A program made the translations under genes and the position numbers. From Propionicimonas sp020161015 (GTDB lineage Bacteria > Actinomycetota > Actinomycetes > Propionibacteriales > Propionibacteriaceae), in contig NZ_CAXWGX010000028.1 of assembly GCF_964266745.1 (NCBI RefSeq), forward strand, positions 124,001 to 188,000: a stretch of DNA of 64,000 nucleotides, in the 5' to 3' direction. The number at the start of each line of letters is the position of its first letter. Within the stretch, counting starts at the first letter, position 1. The notes under the pieces are model-generated. The model was not told where the DNA came from. It did no database searches and saw nothing but the letters and a program-made list of their open reading frames with translations. Positions 9,863 to 18,200 of this stretch are shown here, in pieces.

Positions 9863-10387
9863 ATGAAGAAGCTTGCGGCCCTGGCCACGGTGGGAGTGCT
9901 CGCCCTCACTGGATGCACCACCCCCAGCCCGACCGCTGCCGCCTACGTCGGCGACACCCGGATCAGCCAGGCCGACGTCGACACGATGGCCGCGGCGCTG
10001 GCCGAGGTCACCGACGACCCGACCGACACGGGTTCGGCCTTCGCCAAGCCCGTCGTGCAGTTCGTGATCGTGTCGAAGCTCGCCAGGACGGGTGCGGAGA
10101 AGGCGAAGATCGTCGTCACCGACGCGCAGCGGGCCGCCGTCCACGCCGCCAACCCCTCGCTGGCCACCTTCGCCAAGAACCCGGCGCTGACCACGTTCAT
10201 CTCCGACCTCGTCGACGCGCAGGCCATCCTGGGCACCGAGTCCGGCCACGCCGCCTACGCCGAACAGGTCGCGTCCACCCCCGTCCAGGTGAACCCGAGG
10301 ATCGGCGTCTGGGACGCCAAGCAGGGCGCCTTCGTCGACGGCGGCAGCGGCTCGATCTCCAGCGTCGCCCCGCTCGCCCAGGGGTGA
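9863..10387 (+). CDS. SurA N-terminal-like lipoprotein
   Basis: The 174-residue protein has a lipoprotein signal (MKKLAALATVGVLALTGCTT, lipobox LTGC). The mature part starts AAYVGDTRISQADVDTMAAAL, the pattern of SurA/PrsA-type N-terminal chaperone domains in which a short strand precedes helices. There is no parvulin peptidyl-prolyl isomerase domain, so it is a chaperone-like or structural lipoprotein at most. In many actinobacteria such a gene sits between mfd and mazG. Start: ATG at 9863 after a weak purine-rich stretch. Its stop overlaps the GTG of mazG (GTGA), so the two are probably coupled. Confidence 0.8.
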   Translation: MKKLAALATVGVLALTGCTTPSPTAAAYVGDTRISQADVDTMAAALAEVTDDPTDTGSAFAKPVVQFVIVSKLARTGAEKAKIVVTDAQRAAVHAANPSLATFAKNPALTTFISDLVDAQAILGTESGHAAYAEQVASTPVQVNPRIGVWDAKQGAFVDGGSGSISSVAPLAQG

Positions 10388-11037
10388 GCGAACTCGGCCG
10401 GCTCGTGGCGGTGATGCACCGCCTCCGGTCCGGCTGCCCGTGGGACGCCGAGCAGACCCACGCCTCGCTCGTCCGCTACCTCGTCGAGGAGACCCTCGAG
10501 GTCGTCGAGGCGATCGAGGACGGCGACGACGACCACCTCACCGAGGAATTGGGAGACCTGCTGCTCCAGGTGGTCTTCCACGCGGAGATCGCCGCGGAGA
10601 CCGGCCGCTTCGACATCGAGGACGTCGCCGGCCGCATCGCGGACAAGCTCGTCGCGCGGCACCCCTACGTGTTCTCCGGCACCCAGGTGCCCTCGGACCT
10701 CATCGGCTCGTGGGAACGGGCGAAGGCGGTGGAGAAGGACCGCGCCTCTGCCCTCGACGGGATTCCCGAGCGGCTCTCGGCACTGACGCGCGCACACAAG
10801 GTGCTCGTGCGGGCCCGCAGCCACGGGATCGATCCGGCGCACCTGGGCCTCACCGCGTCCGCCGTGGGGGCCGAGGGGCTGGGTGACGAATTCCTGCGCC
10901 TGGTGGCGCGCGCCGAGGCCCTCGGCCTCGACCCGGAGCAGGAGGCACGCGCGGCACTGCGCAGGCTCGAGGCCGGCGTCCGCGACCACGAGGGCGGCGC
11001 GACCCCCGTCGACACGACCGGGCCGGCCGGCACCTGA
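10384..11037 (+). CDS. mazG: Nucleoside triphosphate pyrophosphohydrolase MazG
   Basis: The 217-residue protein carries the MazG signature: GCPWDAEQTHASL, then EETLEVVEAIE and EELGDLLLQVVFHAEIA, the acidic EExxE/ExxD cluster that binds Mg2+ in all-alpha NTP pyrophosphatases. It hydrolyses (often damaged) NTPs to NMP and pyrophosphate. After the catalytic domain a VFSG-containing segment and a second helical region follow, as in longer actinobacterial MazG proteins. The GTG start at 10384 is set by the GTGA overlap with the upstream lipoprotein gene and gives MazG-like VSELGRLVAVMHRLR. It precedes eno, the usual order. Confidence 0.93.
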   Translation: MSELGRLVAVMHRLRSGCPWDAEQTHASLVRYLVEETLEVVEAIEDGDDDHLTEELGDLLLQVVFHAEIAAETGRFDIEDVAGRIADKLVARHPYVFSGTQVPSDLIGSWERAKAVEKDRASALDGIPERLSALTRAHKVLVRARSHGIDPAHLGLTASAVGAEGLGDEFLRLVARAEALGLDPEQEARAALRRLEAGVRDHEGGATPVDTTGPAGT

Positions 11038-11174
11038 GCCCCGCGTCCACCGAGGCCCGAAGCGTCCGTCCGAGGCGTGGACGGCCCCTTCCACCTTCGC
11101 CCTCCCGTCATCCTCCGGGGGCCCCGGCCGGTAGGGTTAGCACCGAAGACCACACCGTCGGAAAGGCATGAATA

Positions 11175-12458
11175 GTGGCAAGTATCGAATTCGTTGACGC
11201 CCGTCAGATCCTCGATTCGCGCGGCAACCCCACTGTGGAGGTTCAGGTCGTGCTCGACGACGGCGCCGAGGGCCGCGCTGCGGTTCCCTCCGGTGCGTCC
11301 ACCGGTGCGTTCGAGGCTGTCGAGCTGCGTGACGGCGATGCCGCGCACTACGGCGGCAAGGGTGTGCTGAAGGCCGTCGAGAACGTCATCGAGCAGATCG
11401 CCCCCGAGGTCATCGGCATGGAGGCTGACGAGCAGCGCCTGCTCGACCAGGCCATGATCGAGCTCGACGGCACCGACAACAAGGGCAAGCTCGGCGCGAA
11501 CGCCATCCTGGGCGTCTCGCTCGCGGTGGCGCACGCCGCCGCCGATTCGGCCGGCCTGCCGCTCTACCGCTACATCGGCGGCCCGACCGCGAACGTGCTG
11601 CCGGTCCCGATGATGAACATCCTCAACGGTGGCTCCCACGCCGACTCCAACGTCGACATCCAGGAGTTCATGATCGCCCCGATCGGCGCGGCGACCTTCG
11701 CCGAGGCCCTCGAGATGGGCGCCGGCGTGTACCACGCGCTGAAGGCCGTGCTGAAGGGTCGTGGCCTCGCCACCGGCCTGGGCGACGAGGGCGGCTTCGC
11801 GCCGAACCTGGAGAGCAACGCCGCCGCGCTCGACCTGATCCTCGAGGCGATCGGCAAGGCCGGCTTCACCCCGGGCAAGGACGTGGCGCTGGCGCTCGAC
11901 GTGGCCGCGTCCGAGTTCTACAACGAGGACGGGACCTACAACTTCGAGGGTGGCAAGAAGACCGCCGCCGAGATGACCGCCTACTACGTCGACCTGGTCG
12001 CGAAGTACCCGCTGGTCTCGATCGAGGACCCGCTGAACGAGGACGACTGGGACGGCTGGAAGACCATCACCGACGAACTCGGCGACAAGGTCCAGCTCGT
12101 CGGTGACGACCTGTTCGTCACCAACGTGACCCGCCTGCAGAAGGGCATCGACACCAAGACGGCGAACGCGCTGCTGGTGAAGGTGAACCAGATCGGCTCG
12201 CTCACCGAGACCATCGACGCTGTCACCCTCGCCCACCGCAGCGGCTACACCACCATGATGAGCCACCGCTCCGGCGAGACCGAGGACGTCACGATCGCCG
12301 ACCTCGCCGTCGCCCTCGGCTGCGGCCAGATCAAGACCGGCGCCCCGGCCCGTACCGAGCGCGTCGCGAAGTACAACCAGCTGCTGCGCATCGAGGAGGA
12401 CCTCGACGAGGCCGCCCGCTACGCCGGCGCCGCCGCGTTCCCGCGGTTCAAGGCCTGA
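11175..12458 (+). CDS. eno: Enolase
   Basis: The 427-residue protein is full length for enolase, which interconverts 2-phosphoglycerate and phosphoenolpyruvate. It shows the N-terminal ARQILDSRGNPTVEV, the substrate loop GASTGAFEA, metal ligands in ALDVAASEFY, SIEDPLNEDDW and VGDDLFVTN, and the signature LLVKVNQIGSLTE followed by MMSHRSGETED. The start is GTG at 11175, downstream of GAAAGG. Codon use is strongly biased towards C-ending and G-ending preferred codons, as expected for a highly expressed glycolytic gene. A strong terminator hairpin follows 20 bases after the stop, so it is probably transcribed as a single unit or as the end of one. Confidence 0.99.
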   Translation: MASIEFVDARQILDSRGNPTVEVQVVLDDGAEGRAAVPSGASTGAFEAVELRDGDAAHYGGKGVLKAVENVIEQIAPEVIGMEADEQRLLDQAMIELDGTDNKGKLGANAILGVSLAVAHAAADSAGLPLYRYIGGPTANVLPVPMMNILNGGSHADSNVDIQEFMIAPIGAATFAEALEMGAGVYHALKAVLKGRGLATGLGDEGGFAPNLESNAAALDLILEAIGKAGFTPGKDVALALDVAASEFYNEDGTYNFEGGKKTAAEMTAYYVDLVAKYPLVSIEDPLNEDDWDGWKTITDELGDKVQLVGDDLFVTNVTRLQKGIDTKTANALLVKVNQIGSLTETIDAVTLAHRSGYTTMMSHRSGETEDVTIADLAVALGCGQIKTGAPARTERVAKYNQLLRIEEDLDEAARYAGAAAFPRFKA

Positions 12459-12477
12459 CCCGCAGCACCCGCTCCAC

Positions 12478-12521
12478 AAAGTGGACCGAAACCGCCGACC
12501 ACGGCGGTCTCGGTCCACTTT
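12478..12521 (+). terminator. Intrinsic-terminator-like hairpin after eno
   Basis: A 20-bp stem with one A/C mismatch (arms 12478-12497 and 12502-12521) closes on the 4-base loop ACCA. There is no long T-tract, which is common for high-GC actinobacterial terminators. It lies 20 bases after the eno stop and before the divIC-like gene. Confidence 0.8.
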
Positions 12522-12597
12522 GGCGTGGTGGGCCGCGCGTCAGTGGGGGTGCGGCGCGGGGCGGCACCTATCCTTGGGCGGGTGAAGGGACGGGGCC

Positions 12598-13155
12598 ATG
12601 GCACGCGCGACGCGTAGCCCGCGCAGCGCGAGCGCCGGTCCGGGCAGGACGCCCCGGCGCCGGGGTGCCCGCCCGTCCAGTCCCGGTTCGGCGTCCGAGC
12701 AGCCCGGGCGCGGGGACGCCCGCTCTGCGCCCGTCCTGCGCTGGGGGCTGCGGCTCACGCGGCGTGCCCTGGTGATGTTCCTCGTGGTCGTCGTGCTGGC
12801 GATCTCCTTCGTGGGCTCCCTGCGCATCTATCTCTCCCAGCAGCACGACCTGGCGGTCGCCGAGCAGCAGATCCGCGAGCGCTCCGCGCAGATCGCCGAC
12901 CTCGAGTCGGAGCTGGCGCGCTGGGACGACCCCGACTACGTGAAGGCCCAGGCGCGCCAGCGCCTCGGCTGGGTGATGCCCGGCGAGACCGGCTACCGGG
13001 TGGTGGGGCCCGACGGGAAGCCGCTGGGCGGCGGCGTGGTGATCGAGTCCGAGCAGCGCCTCCCTTCCGGCGAACACGATCCGGTCTGGTGGGACCGCCT
13101 GTGGGGCTCGGTGCAGACCGCCGACGCACCCACCCGCAAGGTCACCGTCCCCTGA
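12598..13155 (+). CDS. FtsB/DivIC-type septum formation initiator
   Basis: The 185-residue bitopic protein has an Arg/Pro/Ser-rich cytoplasmic tail (1-55), one transmembrane helix (about 60-80, ALVMFLVVVVLAISFVG), then an extracytoplasmic coiled coil (QQHDLAVAEQQIRERSAQIADLE written in two heptad blocks) and the family's WDDPDYVKAQARQRLGWVMPGE motif. DivIC/FtsB proteins bind FtsL and FtsQ in the divisome. The location directly after eno and before DUF501 and ppx is the standard actinobacterial context. The start at ATG 12598 gives the usual long basic N-terminal tail. The two coiled-coil proteins DivIC and FtsB are hard to tell apart, so no symbol is given. Confidence 0.9.
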   Translation: MARATRSPRSASAGPGRTPRRRGARPSSPGSASEQPGRGDARSAPVLRWGLRLTRRALVMFLVVVVLAISFVGSLRIYLSQQHDLAVAEQQIRERSAQIADLESELARWDDPDYVKAQARQRLGWVMPGETGYRVVGPDGKPLGGGVVIESEQRLPSGEHDPVWWDRLWGSVQTADAPTRKVTVP

Positions 13156-13256
13156 CCCGCACGCTCGCCATCGCTCGCCGCCAGACGCTCGTCGCTCGTC
13201 CGCGCGCCGCTCGTCCCGCGCCGCTCCTGTGCTCGTCGCTCGTCCCCCAGCGCCCC

Positions 13257-13348
13257 GCCGAGGGCCAGCCCCTGTCGCCGAGGGCCAGCCTTGTTGCCGA
13301 GGGCCAGCACCCCGGTGCGAGCCCTCGGCGTGAAGGCTGGCCCTCGGC
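13257..13348. repeat. Cluster of three direct and one inverted 13-14-nt repeats
   Basis: GCCGAGGGCCAGC occurs at 13257, 13277 and 13296 in direct orientation, and its reverse complement GGCTGGCCCTCGGC at 13335-13348, with a further partial inverted copy GCCCTCGGC at 13321. Any of the direct copies could pair with the inverted copy, giving alternative hairpins just upstream of the DUF501 gene. Upstream of it (13160-13256) lies low-complexity sequence with repeated CGCTCGTC units. I see no gene in 13156-13377. Confidence 0.75.
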
Positions 13349-13377
13349 GGGCAGGGAGGGGGAACGGACATGCCAGA

Positions 13378-13881
13378 ATGGCGGCCATGGAACCCCTGAC
13401 CCCCGCGGACGTCGAGAGCGTCGCGGCCCAGCTGGGGCGGGAGCCGCGCGGGACGGCCGGCGTGGCGTGGCGGTGCCCCTGCGGGCGTCCCGGCGTGGTG
13501 GCCACCCACCCGCGCCTTCCGGACGGCACCCCGTTCCCGACCACCTACTACCTCACCTGCCCGCGGGCGACGGCCGGGTGCTCGACCCTCGAGGCGCAGG
13601 GGGTGATGGCCGAGATGACCGGACGGCTCGCCACCGATCCCGGGCTCGCCGACGCCTACGCCGCCGCGCACGAGGCCTATCTCGCCGACCGGGCCGCCCT
13701 GGGAGAGGTCCCGGAGATCGAGGGCACCAGCGCCGGCGGCATGCCGACCCGCGTGAAGTGCCTGCACGTGCTTGCCGCCCACGCCCTCGCCGCGGGACCC
13801 GGGGTGAACCCGCTCGGCGACGAGACCCTCGCCCTGCTGGGCGAGTTCTGGGCCCGGCCCTGTCTGGAGGACCGTGACTGA
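13378..13881 (+). CDS. DUF501 family protein
   Basis: The 167-residue protein matches the DUF501 family of actinobacteria, which has no established biochemical role. Visible features are WRCPCGRPGVV, the central TTYYLTCPRATAGCSTLEA and MPTRVKCLHVLAAHALAAGPGVNP. Conserved Cys and His residues suggest metal binding. Two ATG codons (13378 and 13387) are possible starts; a purine-rich AGGGAGGGGG at 13353-13362 lies at a better distance from the first. The stop overlaps the GTG of the ppx gene by 8 bases, and this pair is almost always adjacent in the phylum, suggesting a functional link. Confidence 0.9.
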   Translation: MAAMEPLTPADVESVAAQLGREPRGTAGVAWRCPCGRPGVVATHPRLPDGTPFPTTYYLTCPRATAGCSTLEAQGVMAEMTGRLATDPGLADAYAAAHEAYLADRAALGEVPEIEGTSAGGMPTRVKCLHVLAAHALAAGPGVNPLGDETLALLGEFWARPCLEDRD

Positions 13882-14794
13882 CCTCTACGCCGCCGTCGAC
13901 TGCGGCACGAACTCGGTGCGCCTGCTCATCGCCCGGGCACAGGACGGACGGCTGGTCGAGCTCGACCGCCGCCTGCACCTCACCCGGCTGGGCCAGGGCG
14001 TCGACGCCACCGGCCGCTTCCATCCGGACGCGCTGGCGCGCACGTTCGCCGCGATGGCCGACTTCGGCGAGCAGCTGGACGCCCTCGGCGTCCGCCATCG
14101 GCGCCTGGTCGCCACATCGGCCGCCCGGGACGCGGCGAACTCCGGGGAGTTCTTCGCCGGCGCGCGCGAGCGCCTGGGAGTGGACGCGGAGATCATCTCC
14201 GGCGAGGAGGAGGCCGGGCTGTCCTACGCGGGGGCGGTGAGCGCGCTGCCGTCCCTGCCGCAGCCCGTGCTGGTCATGGACATCGGCGGGGGCTCGACCG
14301 AACTGGTCCTCGGCGACGGCGGCACGCCGAGCGCCGCGGTCTCCCTCGACGTCGGCTCGGTGCGCCTGCGCGAACGCTTCCTGCACTCCGACCCGCCGTC
14401 CGCGGCCGAGATCGGGGCTGCCCGCCACTACGTCGACGGGTTGCTGGACGCCAGCGGGATCCCCTTCGCCGACGTGGCCACCTGGGTCGGCGTGGGCGGG
14501 ACGGTGACCAGCCTCTCCGCTCTCGCCCAGGGCCTGCCGGCCTACGACCGGGCCCTCGTCCACGGGTCGTCACTGGCCGCGGACGAGCTCGACGCGCTCA
14601 CGGCCCGGCTGCTGGCCATGCCGGTCGCCGGGGTGACCGCGCTGCCCACGATGGTGCCCGGACGGGCGGACGTGATCTGCGGCGGCGCCCTGATCTGCCA
14701 GACGGTGGGACGCCGCGCGCCGGCGCCCCTGCTGGTGAGCGAGGCCGACATCCTGGACGGGATCGTGCTCGGCCTGCTCTCCCGGGACGCCTGA
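13874..14794 (+). CDS. ppx: Exopolyphosphatase / GppA-type phosphatase
   Basis: The 306-residue protein belongs to the ASKHA-fold Ppx/GppA family: AAVDCGTNSVRLLIA at the N-terminus (phosphate 1), SAARDAANSGEF, the catalytic-region EIISGEEEAGLSYAGA, phosphate 2 MDIGGGSTELVLG, and a C-terminal VGVGGTVTSLSA. It hydrolyses polyphosphate or pppGpp; the short one-domain form is typical of actinobacterial Ppx1. GTG at 13874 is chosen as it overlaps the DUF501 stop and gives the family N-terminus VTDLYAAVDCG. It ends 25 bases before the tRNA gene that is the island attachment site. Confidence 0.93.
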   Translation: MTDLYAAVDCGTNSVRLLIARAQDGRLVELDRRLHLTRLGQGVDATGRFHPDALARTFAAMADFGEQLDALGVRHRRLVATSAARDAANSGEFFAGARERLGVDAEIISGEEEAGLSYAGAVSALPSLPQPVLVMDIGGGSTELVLGDGGTPSAAVSLDVGSVRLRERFLHSDPPSAAEIGAARHYVDGLLDASGIPFADVATWVGVGGTVTSLSALAQGLPAYDRALVHGSSLAADELDALTARLLAMPVAGVTALPTMVPGRADVICGGALICQTVGRRAPAPLLVSEADILDGIVLGLLSRDA

Positions 14795-14819
14795 CCCGCG
14801 CCCCTAGAATCGCGCCGAG

Positions 14820-14893
14820 GCCCCCATGGCCCAACTGGCAGAGGCAGGCGGCTTAAACCCGCCCGAGTATGGGTTCGAATCCCATTGGGGGCA
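14820..14893 (+). tRNA. tRNA with UAA anticodon (Leu by codon table), class I shape
   Basis: The 74-nt sequence folds into a full cloverleaf: acceptor GCCCCCA/TGGGGGC (14820-14826/14886-14892) with discriminator A, D stem GCC/GGC, anticodon stem GGCGG/CCGCC (14847-14851/14859-14863) with loop CTTAAAC giving UAA, a 5-nt variable region, and T stem ATGGG/CCCAT with TTCGAAT loop. CCA is not encoded. UAA reads UUA (Leu), but true tRNA-Leu has a long variable arm, which this lacks. Its 3' end is duplicated at 49004, marking an integration site. Confidence 0.85.
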
Positions 14894-14894
14894 C
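14871..14894 (+). other. Attachment site attL (24-nt core inside the tRNA 3' end)
   Basis: The 24 bases from the T stem through one base past the tRNA 3' end are identical to 49004-49027. The match is broken immediately on both sides (T versus A before, G versus C after). The tRNA remains intact, as usual when tyrosine recombinases integrate into tRNA 3' ends. Confidence 0.85.
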
Positions 14895-14952
14895 GCCCAA
14901 ACATGCATTTCACAAGGAGAAATACATCGAGGTGACTCGGACCGGCCCGATT

Positions 14953-14978
14953 CGGGCCCTTATCGGGCCCTTAGGTAC
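14953..14978 (+). repeat. Left copy of 26-bp terminal direct repeat (putative integrase arm site)
   Basis: The same 26 bases occur at 48867-48892 in the same orientation. Each copy contains two GGGCCC palindromes separated by TTATC and ends in TTAGGTAC. Placement just inside both att cores suggests arm-type binding sites for integrase or excisionase. Confidence 0.7.
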
Positions 14979-15040
14979 CCGCGTCTGTGCGCCAAATGGA
15001 CGCGCAAGGGCCCGCTGGCGAGTGCCCGCAACAAGGCCGC

Positions 15041-15277
15041 TCAGGTCCAGGAGCGACGGATCGGCCGCACCGTGGGAATGGGCCGGAACAGCTCGTCGAG
15101 ATCGGCCGTGCGCACACGGATGAGCCGCTGCCCGAAACGTGATGCCCGCAGCTGACCGTGACGGATGCGTCGACGCAGCGTGTCGACACTGACGCCATAG
15201 AGAAGTGCGGCCTGCTGAAGTGACAGCCACTCGGGGGCGGGCTGTCCCCAGACTGTGGGGTTGGCGGTGAGCGCCAT
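15041..15277 (-). CDS. Excisionase-like helix-turn-helix protein
   Basis: The 78-residue protein has the core WLSLQQAALLYGVSVDTLRRRI followed by HGQLRASRFGQRLIRVRTADLDELF. This is the winged helix-turn-helix of the excisionase/MerR-like family, in which the wing contains the RxxRI segment and a closing ADLDxLL-like helix. Such proteins bind att arm sites and control integrase directionality. It lies 147 bases inside the attL core and next to the relaxase gene, transcribed towards the tRNA, which supports an Xis role, though the cognate integrase gene lies at the other end of the island. A plain regulator is the alternative. Confidence 0.75.
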   Translation of the reverse strand: MALTANPTVWGQPAPEWLSLQQAALLYGVSVDTLRRRIRHGQLRASRFGQRLIRVRTADLDELFRPIPTVRPIRRSWT

Positions 15278-15299
15278 GGCAACTCCTTCGTGGGTTCGG

Positions 15300-18200
15300 T
15301 CAGATGCTGATGCCGCGGTCGGGGTCTTGGGATCGCGAGCGTTCTGGGTAGGGGCGGGGTCCTGTGGGGGTGATGGTTTCCCAGTTGTGCCTCTCGGCCT
15401 CGCGTTGGGCCCTGATGAGCCCGGTGATGCGGTAGTTGAGGGCGTCGGCGGGGTGGTCGTCGGGCAGGGTGCCTTGTGCTGCGGCGCGCTGAAGGAGGTT
15501 GTCGACGTCGCGGCGTTCGGCGAGCTGGGCGAGGCGGGCGGCGAGGACGGGGAGGCGTGGGTCGCTGGCGGTGGCTGGTGCGGCTTGGATGATGCGGGGT
15601 GTCCATTCGCGGATGCCGGCTTGGGAGGTGTGGAGTTGTTGGTCGAGGTCGCGCTGGGCGCGGTTCTCGGCCGGGCTGGTGGCGTGGGGGCCGGTGGGTC
15701 GAAGGTCGTTGTCGGGCACGCCTTGGGCGGTCCGCCACAGCTGGATGTCGGCGACTAGTTCGGGGTCGAGCCCGGGGAGTTGTTCGGCCCAACGTGGGCG
15801 GTTCTCGGCGTCGTTTGCTGCTTGGTGGACTTGCTCGCCGAGTTGGCGGGTGAGGCTGTAGCGGGCGGACAGGTAGGTCTTCCAGTTGGGGTTGTCGAGG
15901 AGTTGGGTGGGGATGCCGGGGAGCCAGGGCAGGGGTCCGCGGGTGCGGCCGGCGGAGGCTTGGGTGAGGTCGAGTCGCGAGCACAGGACGGCGGCGGGGT
16001 CGTGGGCGTTGTCGAGGCCGCCGAGGGCGACGGCTTGGCGCAGGACGACCGCGGGTTTGTGGCCGTTGGCGGCGATGAGGATCAGTTGGCTGCGCAGTGC
16101 CGGCCAGGCGTCGGCTTCGGTTAGTCCGTAGCGTTCACCCAGCCAGTCGATGACTTGCTTGTCTTCGTGGCTCAGGTGGTGTTCGGCGGCGAGGCCGATG
16201 GCGTCGAGGTAGCAGGTGACGGCGGGTGCGAGGAGTCGGGCGGGTTGGTCGGCTTGGTCGAGGAGGGTGGTGGCGGAGGCGGGTGCGTCGTCGTGGCTGA
16301 GGATCTGTTCGAGCAGTTGGGTCGCGGTGGCAGGCTGGAGTAGGTGGCTGGCGACGGGGGCGGGGTGGGGGTCGGTGTCGTTGACTTGGATCCAGGCGTG
16401 GTTGGCGTGCCGGCCTCGGGTGAGCATGGTGTAGGCCAGTTGGCGGGACTCGGTGCCGGTGAGGAGGCCGTGGCAGGTGTCGGCGGTGACGCCTTGGGCG
16501 GTGTGGATGGTGGTGGCGTAGCCGAGTTCGACGCTTTCACCGACGTAGTCGGCGGGCAGGGTGAGCTGGTTGTGGTTTCGCTGGTGCTGGACGTCGATGG
16601 AGCCGTCGCGGTGAACGGCGGTGACGTGCCAGCGGTCGCCGTTGCGGACCCACGCCGTCTCCCCGGCGGTGAGGGTGCGGTTGTTGCGCCGGGTGAGCAC
16701 CACGTCTCCGACGGAGGCGTGGTTGCCGTCGCTTAGCGTTGTCTCTCGGCCGGGTCGGGTGCCGTTGAGGCGGGCTTGGCGGGCGGCGGCGTTGAGTTGT
16801 GCGACCTGCTCCTTTGTGGGGGCGAGCATGAGCGCGTCGAGATCGGTCTGGGTGTCGGTCAGCCAGGCGTTCAGGAGTTGGGTGGTGGCGGTGTCGCGGT
16901 CGACGACGTGGACCCTGTTGTGGTCGAGGTAGTAGCCCAGGGCGCCGGTGTCCCCGGCGCGGAGGGCGAGGGAGGCGTCGGCTTCGGCGGGATCAGCGAA
17001 TCGGAGGACCTGGTCGAGGTGGAGGGCGCCGTGGGTGGTGGCGATGTCGCGCAGGATGCCGCCGGCGCCGATTGCACCCAACTGTTGGTCGTCGCCGATG
17101 AGGCGGATGCTGGCGCCTTGGTCGAGGCACCAGGTGACGACGTGGTCGAGGGTGAGGGTGTCGGCCATGCCGGCCTCGTCGATGATCACCAACGTGCCCG
17201 GCCCCACGTGCTCGGCGAGGGGTTCGTGGTGGCTGATCGCCCACACCAGCTTGGCCAGGTTGTCCGCGACCGCGCCGGCGCCGAGTTGGCTGCGTAGTTG
17301 TTCGGCGGCCGCGGCGGAGGGGGCGAGGCCGAGGATGGTGCCGCCGCTGTTGGTCCAGGCGGTGGCGAGGGTGCGCATGGCGGTGGTCTTGCCGGTTCCG
17401 GCGGGGGCGATGGCCAGCTGGAGGCGGCGTCGGGAGGTGGCCATGTCGCGGACGAGGATCTGCTGGTTGGGGTTGAGGGGTTCGCGGTTGGCCATTGCCT
17501 GCAGCAGCGCGAGGCTGACCGAGTTGTGATCAGCTGCCCGACCGCCGGTGCGGCCGGCGGTGTCGACCAGGCGTCGTTCGGCCCACAGGATGCGTTGGGA
17601 GGTGTAGCGGGTCGCTTGGGGCCGCTGATACACCGAGGCGCCGTCCGGGCGGCGCAACATGTCGGGCTCGACCGGCATGGTCCGGGTGGTGCGGATCGGT
17701 ATCGAATGCGCCGGGCCGAGCGCGCGGGCGACGACCGCGTCAACCGCGTGGTCGATCTGGTCGAGGGGGAGTGCGGCGGCCCGGACCTGGCGCAGGGCTT
17801 CGGAGCGGACGTTGAACGACGTCCACGAGGATCGCTTGCCCTCCACGACCGTGATCACGGTGGCCGCCGTCCGGCTCAGCCACGGGCCGTCGATACTGAC
17901 CGGTTCGGCCGGGGCGTGGCGGAACACCTGGTGGAGGATCCGTTCGATGCCGCCGGGTCCGAGGAGCCGGTTGGCTTGGGCGGCCCAGGCGCGGCGTTGG
18001 TCGGCCTCGGCGCGGGGAGGGTGCTTGCTCTCCCGGGTGGTCAACGTTGCCTGCTGTTCCAGGTCGAGCTTCTCCACCGCGGTCGGTGGCCGTTCGTGGC
18101 GGTCCTCGAACTCGGCCACCAGTTCGGCGGTCACCTTCGTGATGGTCTCCCGCCGGGTCGACCAGCGCCTGTTGAGCGCGGGGTCGACGCCGGCGATCTC

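Noticed and set aside
7457..10387. A 976-codon forward frame running from inside mfd into the next lipoprotein
   Set aside because: Only its last 174 codons (from ATG 9863, with a lipoprotein signal) look like a protein; the rest is the wrong frame of mfd.
13160..13350. CRISPR array suggested by the repeated GCCGAGGGCCAGC units
   Set aside because: Units are only 13 nt, spacing is 6-7 nt and one copy is inverted; no spacers of the right length and no cas genes.
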